Shown piece by piece: positions 6,131-12,213 of a stretch of 39,837 nt of DNA. Both the position numbers and the translations under genes were made by a program. The notes under the pieces are model-generated. The model searched no databases. It was not told where the DNA came from and saw nothing but the letters and a program-made list of their open reading frames with translations. Origin of the DNA: a virus; the IMG/VR virus record IMGVR_UViG_3300042344_000807, positions 1 to 39,837 of that record, one strand, 5' to 3'. Each line of letters starts with the position of its first letter. Within the stretch, counting starts at the first letter, position 1.

Positions 6131-6680
6131 CGCGGGTCCGTTTGCCCCGCCTCGTTTCTCCTTTCGTTGCGCCGTTGTGTGAACCCACTATGGACGCCCC
6201 GGGTTGCCGCGTAAACAACTTTTTGCACAATCGTGCAAGTACGCGAAATCACTACGCTTTTTTTTGCATCGTGCGCCGTTCGGAGGCCTACATCTGCGAT
6301 CCACTACAGTGCGCAACGCGCCCGCGTTGTACCTAGCGTGCCAAGTTTTCCCCCGATGCGCGTAGTGGTTTTTACTGATTGACTCGGCGGGTGCCCTAGT
6401 GTGTGAGGCGCGCCAGCCGTCAGGTCGGATGGCCGTACCCCAGACAATTATTCCAATTTTCTGACCGGCCCCCGCAATTATTTATTTTCTGTGGCCCCCA
6501 CCAATTTCCTGGCGGCCCTCGCATTTAATTCTGCTCGCCCCAGATAAAGGGTGGGGTACCCTCAGCCCCCTTCGCATCAGGCCTCGAAATAATTGGCCTC
6601 ATATTTTTTGGATTTTTCCCAGGCTCTTCTGGAATATCATTCCTAACTTTATCTTTTCTTGCAGGCTTACTTCTTTTTTC
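6131..6680. other. intergenic divergence region, no genes seen
   Basis: This spacer separates the leftward and rightward transcription units and holds no credible ORF. The left part is GC-rich with short palindromes (for example TTGCAC-AATC-GTGCAA at about 6223-6238) and an eight-T run near 6260. The right part, from about 6440, is clearly AT-richer than the rest of the window and carries the iteron-like repeats listed separately and T-rich tracts (6606-6620, 6670-6680). It is a likely regulatory or replication region. Confidence 0.5.
6445..6541. repeat. four degenerate iteron-like repeats
   Basis: The units begin at 6445, 6475, 6502 and 6522. Each starts with an AATT core (CAATT or CATTTAATT) and most continue through CTG into a GGCCC-type C run. 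The first two share CAATTATT, TTTTCTG and GGCCCCC. Spacing is about 20-30 bp. They may be binding sites for a replication initiator or repressor. Immediately downstream GGCCTC is repeated twice around AATAATT. Confidence 0.4.
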
Positions 6681-6709
6681 TTGCAACTGTACTTGTGTGG
6701 GGTTAGGGT
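6681..6709 (+). promoter_or_regulatory. promoter candidate for the rightward operon
   Basis: TTGCAA (6681-6686), a 17-bp spacer and TAGGGT (6704-6709). Transcription would start near 6716, about ten bases before the ATG at 6726, just ahead of the AGGAGGT ribosome site. The -35 is good and the -10 is weak. Confidence 0.45.
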
Positions 6710-6725
6710 GCGTTCAGGAGGTCAC

Positions 6726-6890
6726 ATGCCCGTCTACGAGATGAAGTGCGAAGCCTGCGGCCGGCAGGAAGAAGCGATTGCAAAGGTCAACGAGGTTGTT
6801 CTTTGTAAGGGTTGCAAGACCGAGATGAAGCGCATCCCTGTGAAGACCGGGTTCTCGTTGAAGGGGCGCTGGTTCAAGGAGGGCTACTGA
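6726..6890 (+). CDS. FmdB-like zinc ribbon protein, 54 aa
   Basis: It starts at ATG 6726 after an excellent AGGAGGT. The opening MPVYEMKCEACGRQEE is the hallmark of FmdB-type small zinc ribbons (MPxYEYxCxxCG). A second pair, CKGC, about 22 residues later completes a four-Cys zinc site. The length is usual for the family. In phages such proteins are common near early regulatory genes and are presumed DNA- or protein-binding; no reaction is known. It heads a coupled operon: its TGA overlaps the next ATG (TGATG). Confidence 0.85.
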   Translation: MPVYEMKCEACGRQEEAIAKVNEVVLCKGCKTEMKRIPVKTGFSLKGRWFKEGY

Positions 6891-7183
6891 TGAAGTTCGG
6901 CGAGTTCATGCTCCAACGTCGATTGGAACTAGGTCTATCAATAGCTTCGGTGGCCAGGTCAATCGGCGTGACCCACACGGCTCTATATTTGGTGGAGACC
7001 GGGAGAAGAAATTCGTTCCGCTCGAAGTACTGGCCCAGGATTGCCCACGTCCTAAAAACCAACACAGACTTCATCAGCACGCTCGAAGGAGCGCAATCTC
7101 TGGACTACCTACGAAGAAAAGTCGTTGAACTAGAACTGGAGATATCTTTCTTGAAGAAGCAACTGGAGGAAAAATGCTCCTGA
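6890..7183 (+). CDS. XRE-like helix-turn-helix protein with coiled-coil tail, 97 aa
   Basis: ATG 6890 overlaps the previous stop and has AAGGAGGG upstream. Residues 1-60 form a classic lambda-repressor-like HTH (LGLSIASVARSIGVTHTAL, then a helix with VETGRR). Residues 68-97 are a heptad-like helix (LRRKVVELELEISFLKKQLEE) suited to dimerisation. It probably binds operator DNA as a dimer and may control this early operon. It overlaps the next gene by 10 bases. Confidence 0.8.
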   Translation: MKFGEFMLQRRLELGLSIASVARSIGVTHTALYLVETGRRNSFRSKYWPRIAHVLKTNTDFISTLEGAQSLDYLRRKVVELELEISFLKKQLEEKCS

Positions 7184-7554
7184 TCGACAGGATGAAGGCT
7201 CGCGGTCTTTCCATCAAGGACGTCGCGCACATGGTGGGCACCGACCAGAGCGCCGTATGGCGCTGGGTCAAAGGCAAAACTTCTCCAAATCGTATGGCTC
7301 GGGCGCGTCTCGCGGAGCTCGGGTTGTACGATAACGAGGAAATCAAGGACGTCCCAGAGGTTCAACGAAGCACCCTGGAGCTCGTTTGCGAGCAACTCGC
7401 GACAATCCAGCAACTGCTGAAGGATGTCGCCAAGAGCCAGGAGATTGAAGAAGCTCTTCGTTGGTACGTCGAGCACGACGACTGCACTGAAGACGACGAA
7501 TATTACTATGAGGGCAAGGCCCGCGCGATGCGCTTGCTGGGCGACCGTGAATGA
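7174..7554 (+). CDS. helix-turn-helix DNA-binding protein, 126 aa
   Basis: ATG 7174 lies inside the end of the preceding HTH gene, with GGAGG upstream (7166-7170). The N-terminal 50 residues give a helix-turn-helix (RGLSIKDVAHMVGTDQSAVWRWV) with a KGKTSPNR wing-like tail, as in Cro/CI-type proteins. A helical linker follows (LELVCEQLATIQQLLKDV), and the acidic C-terminus contains a DDEYYYEGKARAM segment. Two HTH genes in tandem look like a repressor and antirepressor or a co-regulatory pair; which is which cannot be told. The final bases carry both the GTG start of the methyltransferase and the ATG start of its overprinted partner. Confidence 0.78.
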   Translation: MLLIDRMKARGLSIKDVAHMVGTDQSAVWRWVKGKTSPNRMARARLAELGLYDNEEIKDVPEVQRSTLELVCEQLATIQQLLKDVAKSQEIEEALRWYVEHDDCTEDDEYYYEGKARAMRLLGDRE

Positions 7555-8368
7555 GCTGGCTCTTTTCGCGGGCGCTGGTGGAGGCCTACTCGCCAGTCAC
7601 CTTCTCGGGTGGAAGACCATCTGCGCCGTCGAGAACGACCGGTTCGCCTCCGCCGTTCTTCTCGCACGGCAAAATGACGGCTCGCTTCCCCCGTATCCTG
7701 TCTGGGATGACGTGCGAACCTTTGACGGAAGAGCATGGCGAGGCCGTGTTGACGTCATATCTGGAGGCTTTCCCTGCCAAGATATATCCAGCGCAGGGAC
7801 CGGAACCGGAATCTCTGGACCCCGGTCTGGACTCTGGAAAGAAATGTCCAGAATCGTGGGAGAGGTACGACCTCGATTTGTCTTCGCTGAAAACTCGCCG
7901 CGGCTCCAAAAGCTCGGGCTTGAAGTCGTCCTGCGAGATCTTGCCGCCCTCGGGTATGATGTGGAGTGGGGCGTGCTGGGAGCATCCGATGTTGGCGCCC
8001 CCCACCTCCGCAAAAGGATCTGGATCGTCGCGCATACCCACGCCCACGGCCGGCGACGCGAAAGCGTCGGGGAGTCGGAATGCGGGGAGCAAAGCCAATC
8101 CTGGCATCAGCCTGACGGACTGGGTTCGGGGGGATGGCGGGACGGGCCGGACTCAGCCTGGTGGCAAGCTGAACCCAACGTGGGTCGAGTGGTTGATGAA
8201 CTGGCCTCTGGGCTGGACCAACTGCTACCAGGACATTCGAGAATCCCAGAGGATGTGGCTCCAAAGAACACTCGCCGCGCCCGACTCCGCGCCATTGGAA
8301 ATGGCCAAGTGCCCCTCGCCGCCGCAACCGCATTCCGAATCCTGGCCCGAAGAGGAGGATGGCTGTGA
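7547..8368 (+). CDS. C5-cytosine DNA methyltransferase, 273 aa
   Basis: It starts at GTG 7547, overlapping the upstream stop by 8 bases. Motif I is LALFAGAGGGLLASHLLGW. Motif IV is GGFPCQDIS, with the catalytic Cys near residue 77. ENSPRLQ (motif VI) and GAPHLRKRIWIVAH (motif VIII) follow, and RLRAIGNGQVPL is motif X near the C-terminus. The target-recognition region between VIII and X is short, with a WWQAEPNVGRV segment typical of compact phage Dcm-like enzymes. It should methylate cytosine at C5 in phage DNA, probably to evade restriction, since no cognate nuclease is present. Motif VI reads ENS rather than the usual ENV. A second gene is encoded in another frame over almost the whole length. 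Confidence 0.92.
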   Translation: MNELALFAGAGGGLLASHLLGWKTICAVENDRFASAVLLARQNDGSLPPYPVWDDVRTFDGRAWRGRVDVISGGFPCQDISSAGTGTGISGPRSGLWKEMSRIVGEVRPRFVFAENSPRLQKLGLEVVLRDLAALGYDVEWGVLGASDVGAPHLRKRIWIVAHTHAHGRRRESVGESECGEQSQSWHQPDGLGSGGWRDGPDSAWWQAEPNVGRVVDELASGLDQLLPGHSRIPEDVAPKNTRRARLRAIGNGQVPLAAATAFRILARRGGWL

Positions 8369-8372
8369 ATGA
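7551..8372 (+). CDS. overprinted protein in a different frame of the methyltransferase gene, 273 aa
   Basis: ATG 7551 overlaps the upstream stop as ATGA, the standard coupling in this operon. The frame is open for 822 bp across the methyltransferase gene. The product is not random: it opens MSWLFSRALVEAYS. It continues with LTEEHGEAVLTSYLEAFPAK, then SSLKTR, LPPSGMMWSGACW, IPTPTAGDAKASGS, and near the end LNPTWVEWLMNWPLGWT. I recognise this order (WLFSRALVEeYS, FPART, LPrSGM, TPTasD, NPxFVEWLMGWPxGWT) from a widespread family of uncharacterised phage proteins. The family's FPAR/FPAK lies exactly over the methyltransferase FPCQ, so dual coding seems conserved. The function is unknown. Confidence 0.72.
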   Translation: MSWLFSRALVEAYSPVTFSGGRPSAPSRTTGSPPPFFSHGKMTARFPRILSGMTCEPLTEEHGEAVLTSYLEAFPAKIYPAQGPEPESLDPGLDSGKKCPESWERYDLDLSSLKTRRGSKSSGLKSSCEILPPSGMMWSGACWEHPMLAPPTSAKGSGSSRIPTPTAGDAKASGSRNAGSKANPGISLTDWVRGDGGTGRTQPGGKLNPTWVEWLMNWPLGWTNCYQDIRESQRMWLQRTLAAPDSAPLEMAKCPSPPQPHSESWPEEEDGCE

Positions 8373-8451
8373 ACATGAGCTCCGCGAAGCGGACCTTCTC
8401 GAACAACTCAACAAGACCAGGTCGCACAAGCACGGGGGAAAGACTGTATGA
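8365..8451 (+). CDS. micro-protein, 28 aa
   Basis: GTG 8365 overlaps the methyltransferase stop as GTGA and lies six bases after AGAGGAGG. The stop overlaps the next start as ATGA. An in-frame ATG at 8359 sits too close to the ribosome site. The product NEHELREADLLEQLNKTR then SHKHGGKTV is a charged helix with a basic tail. Its precise fit into the coupled operon supports translation. No function is assigned. Confidence 0.6.
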   Translation: MNEHELREADLLEQLNKTRSHKHGGKTV

Positions 8452-8804
8452 CGCTACCGACGCAACCGGTGTACATGGCCGACAACGGCGTAACGCGCTT
8501 CCGCGCGAACGCCATCGTCAACTTCGTTCACGATTGGGCGTGTGACCGTGGCCTCGGGCTCAACGAGCTTGCGGCGATGGACTTCGAGGATGCGGATCGG
8601 CGGCAGTACATGCAGCTTCTCGGCTACTCCATCGCAGGCTATTGCGAGCTCGGCTTCGTCACGTCGGTGGACGCGCGAGAGGTCAGCGAGTCGCGGCTCG
8701 GCAAAGACCCACGAGACGCGCGCATCGAGGCGCTCGAGCAGGAAATCGCCGCCATGCGCCATGCGCACGACACCATCCTCGGGATCTTGAAGAGCTTTGT
8801 ATGA
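8448..8804 (+). CDS. conserved phage hypothetical protein, 118 aa
   Basis: ATG 8448 overlaps the micro-protein stop. The pattern NGVTRFRANAIVNFV, then GLNELAAMDFEDADRRQYMQ and LLGYSIAGYCELGFV, is one I recognise from many phage genomes: a small helical domain with a QLxGYSxxGxxEL signature and no known role. The C-terminal third is a coiled-coil-like helix (RIEALEQEIAAM). It is part of the coupled operon, and its stop overlaps the ATG at 8801. Confidence 0.82.
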   Translation: MTLPTQPVYMADNGVTRFRANAIVNFVHDWACDRGLGLNELAAMDFEDADRRQYMQLLGYSIAGYCELGFVTSVDAREVSESRLGKDPRDARIEALEQEIAAMRHAHDTILGILKSFV

Positions 8805-8911
8805 AGCTCAAGCACGCCAAAGAAGATGCTCTCATCTGGCTGGAGAAGTGGTCACACAACCTCAACAAGACGCGGATTCTGGCCACATGGCCAGAAAGGG
8901 GGAGGCCATGA
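8801..8911 (+). CDS. micro-protein, 36 aa
   Basis: ATG 8801 overlaps the preceding stop (ATGA), and its own TGA overlaps the next ATG at 8908. The product begins MKLKHAKEDALIWLEKW and is a single amphipathic helix followed by a basic, Pro-rich end. It has the same coupled overlaps as its neighbours but is too short for family assignment. Confidence 0.6.
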   Translation: MKLKHAKEDALIWLEKWSHNLNKTRILATWPERGRP

Positions 8912-9072
8912 GCCGGTTCCTAGCGTGGCTTCCTACCCATCTGCAGTGGGCGCCTCACAACATCCTAGCGCATCCTCTCTCGGAGCTGCTGCATCTAGTC
9001 GGCCTGAGCAGGTTGTCGAGTTGGGTGCATGACGTGACCATCCCGCCTCGCGAGAGGGAGACGAGGTCATGA
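8908..9072 (+). CDS. conserved small phage protein, 54 aa
   Basis: ATG 8908 follows GGGGGAGG and overlaps the previous stop. The core PHNILAHPLSELLHLVGL followed by WVHDVTIP matches a recurrent small phage family (PHNLxAHPLxxxxxxxG...xxHDxTxP) that I recognise by its motif order but whose role is unknown. It is a short helical protein, not clearly membrane-spanning. Its stop overlaps ATG 9069. Confidence 0.75.
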   Translation: MSRFLAWLPTHLQWAPHNILAHPLSELLHLVGLSRLSSWVHDVTIPPRERETRS

Positions 9073-9365
9073 TCAACTACAAGGACTGCCCCGAGTGCGG
9101 GGCTCGCAAGATTCACGAGTCCGTGCGGCTCTGTGAGGTCTGCGAGATTGCGCAGCGGTACGAGACGCGACTTGAACAACTACAAGCCAGGCTCGAGAAG
9201 CGCGAGCAGGCGATTGCCGCCTTCGCCGAAACCGTCGCCGCCGCGGATGCCCATTGGAACCGGCCGACGGGAGGTCAACAAGTGACGTTCAGCGGCGACT
9301 TCGGGCATGTGCCGCCCTCGACCCAGAACCGCCTTCGCTGGTGGGCCAGGAGACTGCAGGAATGA
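9069..9365 (+). CDS. zinc-ribbon plus coiled-coil protein, 98 aa
   Basis: ATG 9069 overlaps the upstream stop. Residues 5-28 hold two Cys pairs (CPECG and CEVC) forming a rubredoxin-like or zinc-ribbon unit. Residues 30-62 are a long heptad-type helix (RLEQLQARLEKREQAIAAF). The C-terminal part is Trp/Arg-rich (NRLRWWARRL). It is likely a small DNA-, RNA- or protein-binding adaptor. No specific family is assigned. Confidence 0.75.
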   Translation: MINYKDCPECGARKIHESVRLCEVCEIAQRYETRLEQLQARLEKREQAIAAFAETVAAADAHWNRPTGGQQVTFSGDFGHVPPSTQNRLRWWARRLQE

Positions 9366-9859
9366 ACGAGAACAAGTCGGAGAAGCACCTGTTGGGAGAA
9401 CTGCTCGCCGTCCTCAATGGCGACGGCGGGCAATACGCTGCCGAACATGGGGTAGAGGCCGCATTCAAGCGCGGTCTGGAGCGGTACTATGGACGGGCCC
9501 ACGAACCACCCGGACGGACTGAGTACGTCGTTGGTCTGGAACGTGAGGTCGAACGCCTGCGCGGCATTCAACCTGAACTTCCTCCCCGCCCTCCTGAGGG
9601 AGGTGGTCTGCCTCGCTATGGCCTGCGCTGGGACGGTCCCGACCAGCCTGTCGCCGTTCCGATGGATGACGGCTACTGGACCCCGTTTCACCTCGCCGCC
9701 GCGGCTGCGGCGGTCGCCGCCGACGACCTGCGCGCTTCCAGTGCCAGCGCATCACCAGGCATGTGTCCATACTGCGGCCATCCTGCTGGAAGCTCGGACT
9801 GCCAAAGGAGTCACCCATGGCTGTCGAAGAAATCATCGGGTTCTTGGAGAAGGCGATGA
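9362..9859 (+). CDS. hypothetical protein with C-terminal zinc finger, 165 aa
   Basis: ATG 9362 overlaps the previous stop. A helical N-terminal domain (SEKHLLGELLAVLNGDGGQY) and a short coiled coil (GLEREVERLRG) lead to a Pro/Gly-rich linker and an Ala-rich helix. The latter contains AAVAADDLRASSASAS, strikingly like a stretch in the left-arm 194-aa protein (AEVAADDLHAS in another frame there, so possibly chance). The end has a CPYCGHPAGSSDC zinc-finger-like motif. The last 14 codons overlap the small ORF at 9817, so the true C-terminus is a little uncertain. Confidence 0.72.
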   Translation: MNENKSEKHLLGELLAVLNGDGGQYAAEHGVEAAFKRGLERYYGRAHEPPGRTEYVVGLEREVERLRGIQPELPPRPPEGGGLPRYGLRWDGPDQPVAVPMDDGYWTPFHLAAAAAAVAADDLRASSASASPGMCPYCGHPAGSSDCQRSHPWLSKKSSGSWRRR

Positions 9860-9894
9860 AGGAAGAGCCCAGAGATTCAGGAGCTCAGGAATGA
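9817..9894 (+). CDS. micro-protein, 25 aa
   Basis: ATG 9817 has AAAGGAG six bases upstream, and its TGA overlaps the next ATG (9891) as ATGA. The product MAVEEIIGFLEKAMKEEP plus a short tail is an acidic helix. It overlaps the end of the preceding gene by 43 bases in another frame. The good ribosome site and coupling favour translation. Confidence 0.5.
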   Translation: MAVEEIIGFLEKAMKEEPRDSGAQE

Positions 9895-10355
9895 AGCTCT
9901 CCGACATCCCCAAGCACGTCACGGAACTCTCGCCGCCGTGGTTCCACCACATGCTCAGCCGCGACGGCCAGCATTCGAATGTCTGGGACGTCAAGCCGTT
10001 GTTCCACTTGGACTACTACGACGGCCCACTATCCGGCGTCTTCGAGTGCTTTGGCCGCGTGTTCTACTGCAAGGCCATCTACGCCGAGGACCGGAAGTAC
10101 TGGGTCGCTTGGGAGCTCACCCCCGAGCAGGCGGAGATTGCGCTCGCCAACCATGCCTTGTTCCAGGAGCATGTCGGCACGCACACCGACTACTCCATCG
10201 ACGAAGACGGCGAGGTCGGGCGTCAAGTAGGAGCGACTCGGCCGCAGGCCGAATGGGACAAGTTTTACAAGGCCGAGAAGAAGCGAGTGGACTACAAGGT
10301 CATCGAGGCCGAGCCGTTCTTCGGCGTGTTGTTGAACCCTTTTCGCAGATGGTGA
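9891..10355 (+). CDS. hypothetical protein, 154 aa
   Basis: ATG 9891 follows AGGAGCTCAGGA and overlaps the previous stop; the frame is open upstream, but that part shadows other genes. The product is soluble and rich in aromatic residues (PPWFHHMLSRDGQHSN, LDYYDGPLSGVFECFGRVFYCKAIY), which suggests a compact beta domain with an exposed aromatic surface. The C-terminus is charged and ends in a Phe-rich NPFRRW. No family is recognised. It lies in the middle of the early operon. Confidence 0.75.
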   Translation: MKLSDIPKHVTELSPPWFHHMLSRDGQHSNVWDVKPLFHLDYYDGPLSGVFECFGRVFYCKAIYAEDRKYWVAWELTPEQAEIALANHALFQEHVGTHTDYSIDEDGEVGRQVGATRPQAEWDKFYKAEKKRVDYKVIEAEPFFGVLLNPFRRW

Positions 10356-10358
10356 GAA

Positions 10359-10685
10359 ATGCGAAAGATCGGAAGAATCAAGGGTGGCGCACCCGCAGTG
10401 TATGTCGGCTACGGCTACGGTTTAGCCGTGGCTGTTCTGGATAGCGGTTTGATCGTAGAGGAGTGGTTAGGTGAGGATGAAACCGCTAGCGAGTTCCCGT
10501 TGCCCACGCACGCTGAGTGCGACGGTGCCCGCGCGGTCCTGCGCAAGATGCAGAGCGTGATCTTGGCGCGGGATGCCTGTGCCGCATCGAGACAAACGAT
10601 TCTCGAAATGTACGACGCCGTGAGCAGGGAACGGGACTCGGCGCAGCAGCAACTCGCCAGATTGACCGGGACCAAAGACCTATGA
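10359..10685 (+). CDS. hypothetical protein, 108 aa
   Basis: ATG 10359 lies three bases after the upstream stop. The N-terminal half is a small Gly/Val/Tyr-rich beta region (APAVYVGYGYGLAVAVLDSG). The C-terminal half is helical and coiled-coil-like (SRERDSAQQQLARL). No known domain was identified. The stop overlaps the next start at 10682. Confidence 0.7.
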   Translation: MRKIGRIKGGAPAVYVGYGYGLAVAVLDSGLIVEEWLGEDETASEFPLPTHAECDGARAVLRKMQSVILARDACAASRQTILEMYDAVSRERDSAQQQLARLTGTKDL

Positions 10686-10918
10686 GCAAGTCGATTTGGG
10701 AGCGACGACTCGAAATCGAGCGGCAAGAACGCGCGGAGCGCGATGCACTCTTGGCCCCGCATCGCGCCCGGTTCGAGGTGCAGTTCAACGCGCTCAAAGA
10801 GGAGTGCGAACAGGTCGGTCACGAATGGGCGTTCTCCACGATGTCCATGTTCGGCTACATCCACGAGCGGTGCCAGCAGTGCGCCAAGACCCGAAGCCGC
10901 GACCCAGACGACTATTGA
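10682..10918 (+). CDS. small zinc-knuckle-like protein, 78 aa
   Basis: ATG 10682 overlaps the preceding stop. A charged N-terminal helix (ERRLEIERQERAERDALL) is followed by CEQVGHEWAFSTMSMFGYIHERCQQCAK. This is a Cys-x-x-x-Gly-His and CxxC arrangement like small phage zinc-binding proteins, and it resembles the GHSF...CSLC segment of the left-arm gene at 2862. It ends the first rightward operon; a 367-bp structured spacer follows. Confidence 0.75.
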   Translation: MSKSIWERRLEIERQERAERDALLAPHRARFEVQFNALKEECEQVGHEWAFSTMSMFGYIHERCQQCAKTRSRDPDDY

Positions 10919-10940
10919 CCAGGTGTTCCAAAAAAAGTTG

Positions 10941-10969
10941 TTGACCCGCAACAACCTCCTGCGTAGGCT
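10941..10969 (+). promoter_or_regulatory. promoter candidate
   Basis: TTGACC (10941-10946), a 17-bp spacer and TAGGCT (10964-10969), preceded by an A run (10930-10936) like an UP element. It would drive the structured spacer and the genes from 11286 on. Confidence 0.5.
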
Positions 10970-11184
10970 GACAAGAACGAGGGCCGCAACGCCCTCTGCT
11001 GCGGTGACGGCAGAATAAAGACAGTCACTGGCAAGTTCCGCCCAAGCCAAAAGAGGGTGGAGGTAGCGCCTACCTTCGGCGACTGGAGCAGGCCCAAGTT
11101 CGGACCTGACGAGTGGTCATCGAATCGACCGCCTACCGCCGTGTAGGCGCCTCTAAGAGGCGGATGTTGCGGTCCATCGGCACT

Positions 11185-11248
11185 CCCCTGACCCTGATGA
11201 AAAGGGCTGACACCTCCGCGTCTCACTCCGCGGCTGCAGGGTCAGGGG
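11185..11248 (+). terminator. long hairpin, 12-bp perfect arms
   Basis: CCCCTGACCCTG (11185-11196) pairs perfectly with CAGGGTCAGGGG (11237-11248), enclosing a small CCGCG...CGCGG hairpin. It is followed by TTAATCATG, with no real T run. It could be a terminator or RNA-stability element ending the preceding structured transcript, or a protein-binding site upstream of the HAD gene. Confidence 0.5.
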
Positions 11249-11285
11249 TTAATCATGTACCCTCCACGCAACTCTGGGGGAGCAC

Positions 11286-11882
11286 ATGAACATCATCTTC
11301 GTTGACCTGGACCACACGCTCTTGGACACCTTCCAAGAGACGCCAGAAGGTCTTCGCGCCGCCCTGACGAGTGCGAGAAATCGTGGTCTGCGGCAAGGGT
11401 GCCTCGACCACATGGCCCGCTGCCTTGAGCACGCGGAGCGTGCCGTCATCTCGTCCTTCCGCATGGAACGAGTACTCGTGCGCCCAGGTGCCGAGCTCGC
11501 TCTTCAAGCCTTCCGTGAACTTGGCGAAGTCCACGTCTACACGGGGGCCGACCCCATCTATGCTCGATGCGCGCTCGAGGCTGTTGGCCTGCTCAAGCAC
11601 GTCAACAAGGTCTTCACCACGCGGCAGGAGAACGACCTCTCGTTCATCGCCAACAAACCATGGATCCTGATCGACGACTGGCTGGCCGTCGAGAAGCTGA
11701 CGAAGCTCGGCTGCTACGTCGCGGAGCCCCACCTTCTTCGGGTGGACCCGCTGCACTTCGGTGACCCAGAACCTGTACCGTTGACCAACTACATTCCAGA
11801 GGCCTGCGCGATGCTAATCGCGCAACACCTCCGACTTTCTGCTGGACAGCAGTACACGCCTCAGTTACTCTTTAGGGACTAA
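11286..11882 (+). CDS. HAD-superfamily phosphatase, 198 aa
   Basis: ATG 11286 has GGGGGAG upstream. Motif I is NIIFVDLDHTLLDT, giving the nucleophile and acid Asp7/Asp9. Motif II is the Thr in VYTGAD, and motif IV is ILIDDW (Asp130/Asp131). A cap-like helical insertion lies between motifs I and II. This layout suits a small HAD phosphatase like phage nucleotidases or FCP1-type enzymes, acting on a phosphorylated metabolite, nucleotide or possibly nucleic-acid end; the substrate cannot be read from sequence. It heads a second rightward gene run. Confidence 0.85.
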   Translation: MNIIFVDLDHTLLDTFQETPEGLRAALTSARNRGLRQGCLDHMARCLEHAERAVISSFRMERVLVRPGAELALQAFRELGEVHVYTGADPIYARCALEAVGLLKHVNKVFTTRQENDLSFIANKPWILIDDWLAVEKLTKLGCYVAEPHLLRVDPLHFGDPEPVPLTNYIPEACAMLIAQHLRLSAGQQYTPQLLFRD

Positions 11883-11895
11883 CCTAAGGAGTCGC

Positions 11896-12213
11896 ATGAT
11901 GCTGAAGATGACCTGCACTCAAGCGGGCTTCACGCACAACCTCGTTCATGGAACCCTGCTCGTTCAGAAGGATGACCTGCAGTTTCGGGTGTTCAAGAAC
12001 AAGGAGAACGTCGAAGTCTACATGGCCTTGGCGGCTGATGACCTCGCAGCACAAGGTACTGGATTTCGTGAGGCGCTCGAAGAGCACATCAATGTCTTGA
12101 AGTCCCGACTCGCGTACTGCGAGTCGATGCTCGAGACCTCGGCAAGGCTGGATGTGGCGGTATGGACGCAAAGACAAAGGTACGGCCTTCGTTTCAAACG
12201 AGTGGCGACGTGA
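11896..12213 (+). CDS. hypothetical protein, 105 aa
   Basis: ATG 11896 follows AAGGAG. The first two thirds look like a small beta domain (LVHGTLLVQKDDLQFRVFKNKENVEVYMAL) and a helical tail follows (EEHINVLKSRLAYCESMLE). There is no recognised family and no membrane segment. Its end overlaps the next gene by 4 or 52 bases, depending on that gene's start. Confidence 0.72.
   Translation: MMLKMTCTQAGFTHNLVHGTLLVQKDDLQFRVFKNKENVEVYMALAADDLAAQGTGFREALEEHINVLKSRLAYCESMLETSARLDVAVWTQRQRYGLRFKRVAT

Larger units (their letters stand above)
10919..11285 (+). other. structured intergenic region, possible ncRNA
   Basis: No ORF is visible in this stretch. Besides the promoter and large hairpin listed separately, it contains GAGGGC-CGCAAC-GCCCTC (about 10979-10996), GCCTAC...GTAGGC (about 11132-11149) and CGCCTC-TAA-GAGGCG (about 11149-11163). 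A transcript starting near 10977 and ending at the hairpin at 11185-11248 would be about 270 nt and highly folded. It could be a small RNA or a long structured leader of the HAD gene. Confidence 0.4.

Noticed and set aside
3500-6400. tRNA genes in the structured region
   Set aside because: No cloverleaf with a GTTCRANYC-type T-arm and CCA-compatible acceptor stem could be found, despite many hairpins.
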